Assembly: GCA_038244055.1 (NCBI GenBank)
Contig: JBBRTW010000076.1
Location: 1-19,939, forward strand
Reading direction: 5' to 3'
DNA: 19,939 bases
Origin: DASPKW01 sp038244055
GTDB lineage: Bacteria; Planctomycetota; Phycisphaerae; Tepidisphaerales; Tepidisphaeraceae
The position numbers were made by a program, and so were the translations under genes. The notes under the pieces were generated by a model. That model was given only the letters and a program-made list of their open reading frames with translations. It did not search any database and was not told where the DNA came from. Below, piece after piece: positions 1 to 7,056 of the stretch; the stretch's first letter is position 1; each line of letters begins with the position of its first letter.

Positions 1-321
1 CTGCGGGCGGTGAGTTGTCCGTGGTTCGGCATCGATCTCGACCCGGCCGCCGTTCTGCGGGACCGCTGGAAGATCGATCAGGTGATGGATCGCCTCGGGC
101 AGCAGATCCGCCACGTTCGCGGCCGCGATGCCCAGGCCGGGCACGACAAACGCACCCGCCCCACCGCCATCGGGCAGGGGGATACGAACTGGCGGGAGCT
201 TCTGCAACTCCTCGATGAAGCCGGGTATTCCGGCTGGATCACCATCGACCCCCTGGAACTCAGCGACCGCCCCGGCGCGGCCAAAGCGGGGCTGGATTGG
301 CTGAAGGCATTGGAACAATAA
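1..321 (+). CDS. Sugar phosphate isomerase/epimerase, C-terminal part (cut by window edge)
   Basis: The reading frame is open from base 1, so the true start lies outside the window and only the last ~106 residues are visible. The pattern is that of the AP-endonuclease-2/xylose-isomerase-like TIM barrel. A strand reading IRHVRGRD fits the late metal-binding strand. It is followed by GQGDTNWRELLQLLDEAGYSGWITID, in which the Gly-x-Gly-x-x-x-W step, the helix and the final strand are typical. The usual last-strand acidic ligand (Glu in IE) would correspond to Asp in TIDP. Such proteins isomerise or epimerise sugars, sugar acids or inositol derivatives in the cytoplasm; the substrate cannot be told from this fragment. 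The gene ends at TAA and is followed by a repeat hairpin, so it looks like the last gene of its transcript. The family call is fairly safe, the function is open. Confidence 0.75.
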   Translation: MRAVSCPWFGIDLDPAAVLRDRWKIDQVMDRLGQQIRHVRGRDAQAGHDKRTRPTAIGQGDTNWRELLQLLDEAGYSGWITIDPLELSDRPGAAKAGLDWLKALEQ

Positions 322-373
322 TTAATGCCTCGCGTGCGCCGAATAGGACTTGGTTGACCCGTGAAAAGACTGC

Positions 374-516
374 CGCAAAGACGCAAAGGCGCAAAGACAC
401 AAAGAAGAAAGAAAAAATTCTTCTTCTCCTCTTTGCGCCTTAGCGCCTTTGCATCTTTGCGTTTGAATTCCGCCAATTCCCTATTCTTCTTCGCGCCTTC
501 GTGTCTTCGCGTTTAA
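374..516. repeat. GCAAAGACGC-type intergenic inverted repeat
   Basis: Bases 374-404 and 431-461 form an imperfect 31-bp inverted repeat (27 of 31 positions pair) built from degenerate 8-10-base units of the type GCAAAGACGC and GCAAAGGCGC. The 26-base loop is A-rich, then TTC-rich. A third, diverged copy in the right-arm orientation lies at about 488-516. The unit fills most of the gap between the epimerase and the Rieske gene. It could act as a bidirectional terminator for the two converging genes, but it lacks a canonical GC stem plus T-run. I see no gene in 322-526. Confidence 0.8.
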
Positions 517-526
517 TTCTTCAGTT

Positions 527-985
527 TCAAACCGCCAGCGCCGCCCCCGGTTCGCGCCATCGGGTTTCTTCGTAGATGGCGCTGCGGTCCACAATCGCAT
601 GGCCTGTCGCATCCACCGAAATCCCAAACCTCGGGAGCGAGCGCACGGCCGGGCCGGTTTCGACGACTCCGCCTGGCGTGAATGTGCTCCCGTGGCAGTC
701 GCAGATCAGTTCCTGCGCTTTGAAGGCCAGGGCGCAGCGCTTGTGGCTGCAAATCGCGGAGATGGCCATGATCTGCCCGGCTTCGCGCACCAGAAAAAAC
801 CCGCCCGACTTGGCGTAGCGCGAATCGACGCCCGCCTGGATCGCCGCGACCGGCCCGACATCGAAGCGCGTCGGCCCGGACCAACCATCCCCGGCCGGGC
901 CGCCATCGCCCGCGCATCCGCAGATTCCCGCGCAAAGGGCCGCGCTGCCGGCGATGACGAACTGACGTCGATTGATTTGTGGCAT
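527..985 (-). CDS. Tat-exported Rieske [2Fe-2S] protein
   Basis: The 152-residue product begins with a twin-arginine type leader (NRRQFVIAG followed by a short hydrophobic stretch ending in Cys-rich ICGC). It continues with a Rieske domain: Cys79-Ser-His81 with Cys84, and Cys95-Asp-Cys97-His98-Gly-Ser. These are the four cluster ligands (C79, H81, C95, H98) plus the two disulphide cysteines of the high-potential Rieske type. I chose the ATG at 985 over an upstream start at 1078 because AGAGGA sits 9 bases before it and the Tat motif then falls at the N-terminus. Export with the cluster already inserted fits Tat use. It stands alone, without cytochrome b, and is transcribed divergently from the cytochrome/DUF2231 gene, so it may be an electron carrier in the same periplasmic chain. 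Cys24 could be a lipobox cysteine, which would tether the protein, but the preceding residues are only a loose match. Confidence 0.9.
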   Translation of the reverse strand: MPQINRRQFVIAGSAALCAGICGCAGDGGPAGDGWSGPTRFDVGPVAAIQAGVDSRYAKSGGFFLVREAGQIMAISAICSHKRCALAFKAQELICDCHGSTFTPGGVVETGPAVRSLPRFGISVDATGHAIVDRSAIYEETRWREPGAALAV

Positions 986-1197
986 TCGAAAAAATCCTCT
1001 GGTTGATTTTGGGCGGAATTCACTCGGAATTTCAATTTCCGGCATCGGACCGCATTCCGGCAACGCTCCGCGCCGCAAACCGGTATTATTCAGGCCGGGT
1101 CGATGGCCGGGATAACCCGCATCCGATACAACATATTCCAGCGGACTCTTAAACTGGCTTCATGCTTTGCGACCCGGCTTACGACGAAAATAACATC

Positions 1198-2175
1198 ATG
1201 CGATCACAAGTCGAATTCACTGAATTCAAATGCCGCCGCCCCTGGGTGGCAGGTCTGGCCGCGATCGTCGCGGTGGCGATGCTGGCCTCCACCGCGCGGG
1301 CTTCGGATGATGCCGATGCCCTGGCCGCCAAGACGCTGGCCATCTTCGACGCCAAATGCTCGAGCTGCCACAGTCCCAAGGCCAAGACGAAGAACCTCAA
1401 GAAATTCAAGTTTGACACGATCCTCGATCTGGAAAGCCTGCGGGCCAACCCCAAGCTGATCGTGCCGAGCGATCCGGTCAATTCGCATATCTGGAAATCG
1501 ATCGAAGAAGGGGAGATGCCTCCGCAGGAAGATACAGACATTCCTCTGCTTACCCCGGCCGAGAAGGAAATCGTCACCAACTGGATCAACGCCGGCGCGC
1601 CCGTCGGCAAAACCAGAGCCTTCGCCGCATCCCAATCCACCACCGGCCCAACCACTGGAACTTCGGCCGTCTCTGGTGCCGGTGGAGGCGATTCATCCGC
1701 CAAGCCCGCCCATTCCTTCATGGACCGCCTGATCAAGTGGCTGGGAAACTTCCACCCGCTGGCCGCCCACACGCCGATCGCGGTGTTGATGGCCGCCGCC
1801 ATCGCCGAAGGGCTGTACTTCAAGTACCGCGCTCCGGCCTTGACCGGCGCGGCCCGTTTCTGCTGCTGCCTGGGCGCGCTCGGCGCGATCGCCACGGCGG
1901 CCCTCGGTTGGGCCATGGCCGCCCATCACACCTCCTCCGAGCTTCTCGAAAGCCATCGCTGGTTCGGCACCATCGCCGCCGGGGCGGCCATTCCGATCGC
2001 GCTGGTCGGCGAATGGGGCGCTCGCCGCGCCCGCCGTCATGGCGTCGAATGGCATGGCTTCTCCCGCTGGGCCTTCCGGCTGTCCATCTTCGCCATCGCG
2101 GCCGTGATCGGCTTCACCGCCCATCTCGGCGGCACGCTGCACTGGGGCGAGGATTTCTTCAAGTTCCCGAATTAG
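1198..2175 (+). CDS. c-type cytochrome domain fused to DUF2231-like membrane domain
   Basis: The 325-residue product has an N-terminal signal or anchor segment (about 17-36, ending ARAS). A small cytochrome c-like domain follows, with one haem motif CSSCH at 54-58 and a likely axial Met at GEMPP (Met107). After a Thr/Ser/Gly-rich linker (about 143-168) come four hydrophobic segments between about 183 and 311. The first begins NFHPLAAHTPIAVLMA, which resembles the DUF2231 signature of a His-Pro followed by a His-x-Pro-Ile. The periplasmic cytochrome plus membrane domain architecture is common in planctomycetes, where these PSCyt-type domains are often found with planctomycete-specific modules. 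ATG 1198 was chosen because the leader is then compact; ATG 1162 in the same frame is the alternative, and neither has a strong ribosome site. It is divergent from the Rieske gene. The likely role is electron transfer at the membrane; the partner is unknown. Confidence 0.85.
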   Translation: MRSQVEFTEFKCRRPWVAGLAAIVAVAMLASTARASDDADALAAKTLAIFDAKCSSCHSPKAKTKNLKKFKFDTILDLESLRANPKLIVPSDPVNSHIWKSIEEGEMPPQEDTDIPLLTPAEKEIVTNWINAGAPVGKTRAFAASQSTTGPTTGTSAVSGAGGGDSSAKPAHSFMDRLIKWLGNFHPLAAHTPIAVLMAAAIAEGLYFKYRAPALTGAARFCCCLGALGAIATAALGWAMAAHHTSSELLESHRWFGTIAAGAAIPIALVGEWGARRARRHGVEWHGFSRWAFRLSIFAIAAVIGFTAHLGGTLHWGEDFFKFPN

Positions 2176-2257
2176 TTGCGAGTTGCGGGTTGCGAGCATT
2201 CCATTACCCGCAACCCGCCACTCGCAACTCACAACTCACAACTCACAACTCGCAAAC
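2176..2257. repeat. Short tandem repeat cluster (CAACTCA units) with inverted copy
   Basis: Directly after the cytochrome stop codon the DNA reads as GTTGCGAG-like units. After a short spacer these are answered by complementary units ending in four near-identical 9-base CAACTCACA/CAACTCGCA repeats. The inverted arrangement could fold back on itself. It fills the whole gap between the two converging genes and abuts the stop codon of the barrel-protein gene. It is unrelated in sequence to the other repeat families in the window. Confidence 0.8.
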
Positions 2258-3040
2258 TCAAAACTCAATCCCCATCAACACCCGCAGCATCAAATCGGGC
2301 GAATCGTTCTGATTCGTGAGCTGGATCATCGGCGAAACCGTTATCCACCAGTTGGCCTTCGTGCCGGAAATGCCATTGCCGGTGTAGGAGATCGCCGGGC
2401 CGGCGTAAACTTCCGACCCGGTGTAGCGGCTCCAGTCTTGATAGAAAAACTCGGCCCGAAGTTCGCCGCCCAGCCGCCAGTTCTTGTCGAGTTTGTACGA
2501 TACGCCCAGGCAGTGCCCGAAGACGCCTTCGACGTTGCTGTCGCCATTTTCGCGATCCACCTCGGTCTCGAAAACCAGGTTGTACGCGAAGGACCACTTG
2601 CCGATGTCCTTCTGGAATAGCGCCTTGATCTCGATCTCGTAGCTCTTGCCCGATTCGCCGACATTCACTTCGGCGTACAGGCCGACGCCCACCCAGTCGG
2701 TCGGCTTGGAAAGATAGAGAATCGCCTCCACGCCGGCCGACTCAAAGCGCGTTCCCTTGCGGTCGTGCGAGCTTTCGTAGCTCCACGATGGGGCGTAGAA
2801 GGAGAGGTCGAAGTTCTCAGTGATGCCGATTTCGATTTCTTCGCGGAAATCCACCTTATTGAACCCCGATACATTATTGGTGTGATGTTCCCAGGTGGCC
2901 CACTGTTCGAATTCGACGTTTCCTTTGCCTTCAGGGTAGAGGTCGTAGACGAACGACCATGGCCGCGGGTCGGCGTGGGTGGAGAGGGTGGCCAGCAGAA
3001 GCACCATAACAGATGCACCGATAGAGATGCGAGAATTCAC
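2258..3040 (-). CDS. Predicted outer-membrane beta-barrel protein, family not recognised
   Basis: The 260-residue product has a signal peptide (charged MNSR start, hydrophobic core, cleavage likely after STHA). A chain of alternating aromatic/polar strands follows (for example FDLSFYAPSWSYES, WVGVGLYAEVNVGE, WSFAYNLVFETEV), ending in GIEF. A terminal Phe is the hallmark recognised by the Bam machinery. The size suggests roughly 10-12 strands. The start is a GTG at 3040 with AAAGGAG a few bases upstream; an ATG at 3007 would remove the charged leader residues. Upstream are a TTGACA/TAGATT promoter and a perfect 17-bp palindrome overlapping the end of the -10, so expression is probably repressible. 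No domain name could be assigned with confidence. A passive channel or structural barrel is likely, and a metal- or iron-linked role is suggested only by the operator. Confidence 0.8.
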   Translation of the reverse strand: MNSRISIGASVMVLLLATLSTHADPRPWSFVYDLYPEGKGNVEFEQWATWEHHTNNVSGFNKVDFREEIEIGITENFDLSFYAPSWSYESSHDRKGTRFESAGVEAILYLSKPTDWVGVGLYAEVNVGESGKSYEIEIKALFQKDIGKWSFAYNLVFETEVDRENGDSNVEGVFGHCLGVSYKLDKNWRLGGELRAEFFYQDWSRYTGSEVYAGPAISYTGNGISGTKANWWITVSPMIQLTNQNDSPDLMLRVLMGIEF

Positions 3041-3052
3041 AACGCTCCTTTG

Positions 3053-3069
3053 TTGAGACTGAGTCTCAA
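3053..3069. promoter_or_regulatory. Perfect 17-bp palindromic operator, Fur-family geometry
   Basis: TTGAGACTGAGTCTCAA is an uninterrupted palindrome around one central base. It fits the Fur 7-1-7 layout TGAnAnT-n-AnTnTCA. It sits 13 bases upstream of the GTG start of the barrel-protein gene and overlaps the last two bases of the proposed -10 hexamer, the expected position for a repressor site. The sequence is observed; assignment to a Fur-family regulator is inference. Confidence 0.65.
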
Positions 3070-3095
3070 TCTATTAATAGAACGCATCTTGTCAA
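3068..3095 (-). promoter_or_regulatory. Sigma-70-type promoter of the barrel-protein gene
   Basis: On the minus strand TTGACA (bases 3095-3090) is followed after 16 bases by TAGATT (3073-3068). The -35 is a perfect consensus and the -10 matches at the key first, second and last positions. Transcription would begin within or just after the palindrome at 3053-3069. Confidence 0.6.
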
Positions 3096-3150
3096 GTGCA
3101 TCGAGATATCCTTTTTCACAGTTCGCATCCGCCCGGTGTACATAGATGCG

Positions 3151-4194
3151 ATGAACCACTTTTTCAGGGCGATGGCGTTGATTTTTGGACTGCTGCTGGT
3201 CGGCACCTCGGCCTGGTCGGCCGAGAAAATCGTCCTGGTCGCCGGCGGCGATGGGGCCACCGGCGATGCCAAGCTGGCCAGCCCGTTCGGCGTGGAATTC
3301 GATGGGAAAGGGAATCTGCTGATCGTCGAATTCACCAGCCGCCTGAGGGCCCTGACGCCCGATGGCAAGCTCATCACGATCTGCGGCGATGGCGTCAAAG
3401 GGGATAGTGGCGATGGCGGCCCAGCCAAATCCGCCAAGCTCAATGCCCCGCATTCGATCGCGGTCGACTCGGGCGGAAATATCCTGGTCGCCGACACGCT
3501 CAACCACAAGGTGCGGAAGATCGACGCCAAAACCGGCATCATCACCACCATCGCCGGCACCACCAGGGGCTTTTCCGGCGATAATGGCCCGGCCGACAAA
3601 GCCCAGTTCAACGGCATCTATTGCATCTCTCTCAATCCCCAGAAAACCATGCTGGTGCTGACGGACCTGGAGAACAAGCGCATCCGCGTGATGGATTTGA
3701 AGACCGGCATCGTCACCACCGCCGCCGGCAATGGGGAGAAGGGCGTGCCGAAAGATGGGTCGCCGGCAGCCATCTCGCCCCTGGCCGACCCGCGGGCCGC
3801 CGCGATGGATTCGAAAGGAAACATCTACATCCTCGAGCGCGGCGGCCGCGCCCTGCGGGTAGTCGACCCGGCCGGTAAAATCCACACGCTCATCCCCGGC
3901 CCCAAGGCGGCCAAAGACCCCAGCGAAATCCGCGGGCCCAAGCATCTGTGGATTGATCCGAATGATGATGTGCTCATCACCGACACCGATCATCATCGAA
4001 TCGTCAAATGGCTCGCGGCCGACAAGAGAATGGTCGTCATCGCCGGTGCCGGCAAAACCGGCAAAGAGGGCATCGGCGGCCCGCCCGATCTCTTGCAGAT
4101 GAACCAACCCCACGGCGTCTACCTCGCCCCCGATGGCACGCTCTACATCTGCGACAGCATGAATAATCGCGTGCTGAAGGTGGTAAAAGAATGA
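3151..4194 (+). CDS. Secreted NHL-repeat beta-propeller protein
   Basis: The 347-residue product has a signal peptide (MNHFFRAMALIFGLLLVG with cleavage near SAWSA) and then about six NHL-type blades. Each carries the pattern P-x-G/S-(V/I)-x-x-(D/N)-x-x-G-x-(L/I)-(L/Y)-(I/V)-x-(D/E)-x-x-N-x-x-(V/I)-(R/L), for example NAPHSIAVDSGGNILVADT and NQPHGVYLAPDGTLYICDS. Blades often end in the turn phrase ITTIAGT or similar. Such propellers are exported binding scaffolds in planctomycetes and some have lyase activity; no catalytic residues can be pointed out here. ATG 3151 was preferred to an in-frame GTG at 3136 because it gives a clean leader; neither has an obvious ribosome site. The gene is divergent from the barrel-protein gene and may share its regulatory gap. 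The 3' end is followed by paired palindromic repeats. Confidence 0.85.
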   Translation: MNHFFRAMALIFGLLLVGTSAWSAEKIVLVAGGDGATGDAKLASPFGVEFDGKGNLLIVEFTSRLRALTPDGKLITICGDGVKGDSGDGGPAKSAKLNAPHSIAVDSGGNILVADTLNHKVRKIDAKTGIITTIAGTTRGFSGDNGPADKAQFNGIYCISLNPQKTMLVLTDLENKRIRVMDLKTGIVTTAAGNGEKGVPKDGSPAAISPLADPRAAAMDSKGNIYILERGGRALRVVDPAGKIHTLIPGPKAAKDPSEIRGPKHLWIDPNDDVLITDTDHHRIVKWLAADKRMVVIAGAGKTGKEGIGGPPDLLQMNQPHGVYLAPDGTLYICDSMNNRVLKVVKE

Positions 4195-4205
4195 CTTTCC
4201 CGTAG

Positions 4206-4288
4206 CACGGGCATCCTGCCCGTGTGAACGGCGTTTCAATTTCAAGGCATGGATGTGCGGTGCATTCAACACGGGCAGGATGCCCGTG
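4206..4288. repeat. Pair of opposed 19-base REP-like palindromes
   Basis: cacgggcatcctgcccgtg at 4206-4224 can form an 8-bp stem with a 3-base loop. Its exact reverse complement occurs at 4270-4288, and similarity continues for several bases on both sides. The two palindromes are separated by 45 bases and face each other, as in BIME-like arrangements of REP elements. The unit occupies the gap between the NHL gene and gatC and could form one long cruciform or two small hairpins. Confidence 0.85.
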
Positions 4289-4339
4289 CCACGGTCTCGT
4301 CCTTGTATTTTGCACAGCGTTTCTTACCCTCAGCGCCCT

Positions 4340-4672
4340 ATGGGAACTGACCCGCCCTTCGCCGACAAATCGCTGACTCTCGACGATGTCCGCCACGTCG
4401 CCAAACTGTCGCGCCTGGCCCTGGATGAGGAAAAGCTCCGCCGGCTCACGCCCCAGCTCGAATCGATCCTGCATTACGTCGCCAAGATCAGTCAGGTGAA
4501 TGTAGAAGGCGTCGAGCCCATGGCGCATGCGACTCCTCTGAGCAACGTCCTCCGCGAAGATGTCGTGGAGCCGGGCTTGTCGCACGAAGAGGTTTTAAGA
4601 AACGCCCCGGCCACCGATGGGCTGTTTTTCAGCGTGCCGAAGGTCCTGGGCGATGATGATTCGGCGGGGTAA
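4340..4672 (+). CDS. gatC: Asp-tRNA(Asn)/Glu-tRNA(Gln) amidotransferase subunit C
   Basis: The 110-residue product has the GatC pattern: LTLDDVRHVAKLSRLALDE near the N-terminus, a central ILHYVAKISQVNVEGVEPMAH that wraps the GatA subunit, and a C-terminal LREDVVEPGLS-EEVLRNAPATDGLFFSVPKVLG. GatC stabilises the GatA-GatB complex that converts misacylated Asp-tRNA(Asn) and Glu-tRNA(Gln) to the amide forms in the cytoplasm. ATG 4340 is chosen because in-frame codons upstream run through the REP-like palindrome at 4270-4288 and give a non-homologous extension. The gene is followed after 6 bases by a small accessory ORF rather than directly by gatA. Its presence implies that at least one of AsnRS or GlnRS is absent or supplemented in this organism. 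Confidence 0.95.
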   Translation: MGTDPPFADKSLTLDDVRHVAKLSRLALDEEKLRRLTPQLESILHYVAKISQVNVEGVEPMAHATPLSNVLREDVVEPGLSHEEVLRNAPATDGLFFSVPKVLGDDDSAG

Positions 4673-4678
4673 TGGCGA

Positions 4679-4987
4679 ATGAAAGCGACCTTTTATCGCG
4701 CGATTTCATTTGCGGAATTGGCCGACTTCCGGCAAAGCGGCCGGTTGCAAATTGGACCGGGTTCGTGCGAAGGGAAGCATCTGGCGCGTTCGCTGGCGGA
4801 TGCGCGGAAGTGGGGCCGCGCGTTGTTTCCAAACGGCGGCTTTGCGATCGTTCGCGTGGTTGTGGATGTATCGGTCGCGGACAACTGGATGCGTTGGACA
4901 AAGCTGGACGGGATTGGTCCGGCGGTTTTCGCTACAATCGAAGATCTGAAGCAAGCCATTATTGAAGAGGTGATCGATGAATCGTGA
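4679..4987 (+). CDS. Small protein, ADP-ribosyltransferase-toxin-like (inferred)
   Basis: The 102-residue product begins KATFYRAISFAELADFRQSG, a strand-helix opening with Tyr-Arg seen in the ADP-ribosyltransferase-like toxin fold. It continues with EGKHLARSLADARKWGRAL (the place where such proteins carry the Ser/Ala 'A..W' helix) and a strand-rich second half ending LDGIGPAVFATIEDLKQAI. I recognise the overall look from small bacterial toxin-type proteins, but I cannot place a complete R-S-E or H-Y-E triad, so the function is inference. The ATG at 4679 lies 6 bases after the gatC stop, implying co-transcription. An ATG at 4672 opens a different frame whose product is compositionally non-protein-like. 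The downstream gene overlaps it by 11 bases. It could be a toxin, a tRNA/NAD-linked enzyme, or a regulator tied to amidotransferase expression. Confidence 0.75.
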   Translation: MKATFYRAISFAELADFRQSGRLQIGPGSCEGKHLARSLADARKWGRALFPNGGFAIVRVVVDVSVADNWMRWTKLDGIGPAVFATIEDLKQAIIEEVIDES

Positions 4988-5333
4988 AGTTCGAGCCGTC
5001 ATTCGCTGGGTCCCCGCATCGCGCGGCGGACGGATAGCGCCTCCACGTCCGGCCGCGGGGTACGCGACTTTCGCGCGATTTGAAAACGATCCCGGCGAAG
5101 CGCTGGGCGCGTGGTCTCTCCGAATTTTCTCGGCGGTGGAGTTCCAGGAGGGCGAAGTGATCGATGCAAGGGTCGGGTTTCTGGTGGATGAAGCGCCGCA
5201 CGAATTGTTGAAGGAGGGAGAACGATTTGAATTCCTTGAAGGCCGGAAAGTCGTCGCCAAGGGTGTCGTGCTGCCGGAAGCGGTGGAAGCGCCGCAGCGA
5301 ATCAGCGATTTCGAACTCGCGTTACTCGGCTAA
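4977..5333 (+). CDS. Stand-alone EF-Tu domain III-like protein
   Basis: The 118-residue product aligns by eye with the C-terminal beta-barrel (domain III) of EF-Tu. RGGRIAPP...GYATFARF corresponds to the EF-Tu EGGRHTPFFKGYRPQFYF region, and LLKEGERFEFLEGRKVVAKGVVLP to its [20 protein letters not shown] end. There is no G domain or domain II. The ATG at 4977 overlaps the preceding ORF by 11 bases and has AGAGG 7 bases upstream, which indicates translational coupling to the toxin-like gene. In EF-Tu, domain III contacts aminoacyl-tRNA and EF-Ts. A free copy could bind tRNA, act as a decoy, or serve as antidote to the upstream product. The fold similarity is fairly convincing; the role is inference. 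gatA follows 29 bases later. Confidence 0.75.
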   Translation: MNREVRAVIRWVPASRGGRIAPPRPAAGYATFARFENDPGEALGAWSLRIFSAVEFQEGEVIDARVGFLVDEAPHELLKEGERFEFLEGRKVVAKGVVLPEAVEAPQRISDFELALLG

Positions 5334-5362
5334 CCAGCAATCGAAGAGACCTGAAATAAACC

Positions 5363-6817
<1,455 letters not shown>

Positions 6818-7056
6818 TTCCTGAGCGCCAGATTTGAACAGCAAGCCGAGCGATTCGGACGCGACAAATTGCGCCCCGCGCCTGAGTTCGGTCCTGCTCC
6901 TCACGCCAATCTGCCGGAGCCATTCCAGCCCAACAACGACAATGCGACAAATTAGCCGTGGCACTTGTTTTGCCTTTTCTTACGTAACTTAACTGACTGA
7001 TCGCCGACGCCTCAATCGATTCAGTGTCGAAATGCAAAGTCCATTGGAGCTTGAAC

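Noticed and set aside
78..476. Minus-strand open frame of 132 codons over the first repeat
   Set aside because: It is generated by the GCAAAGACGC repeat and runs antisense to the epimerase fragment; its low-complexity Phe/Leu/Arg text is a known type of artefact.
2176..2257. CRISPR-like short repeats
   Set aside because: The units are 7-9 bases, contiguous and without unique spacers; no cas gene is present.
3037..4272. Long minus-strand open frame of 411 codons
   Set aside because: It is antisense to the NHL-repeat gene and enters the palindromic repeat; its composition reflects the complementary strand and the sense frame has clear blades and a signal peptide.
4672..4965. Alternative start and frame right at the gatC stop
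   Set aside because: The translation has Gly/Arg/Cys-rich, non-protein-like composition, whereas the 4679 frame gives regular secondary-structure patterns and overlaps properly with the next gene.
6818..7056. tRNA or small RNA gene between gatA and the NRAMP gene
   Set aside because: No cloverleaf, TTCGA-type T loop or conserved ends found; the stretch is treated as non-coding leader.
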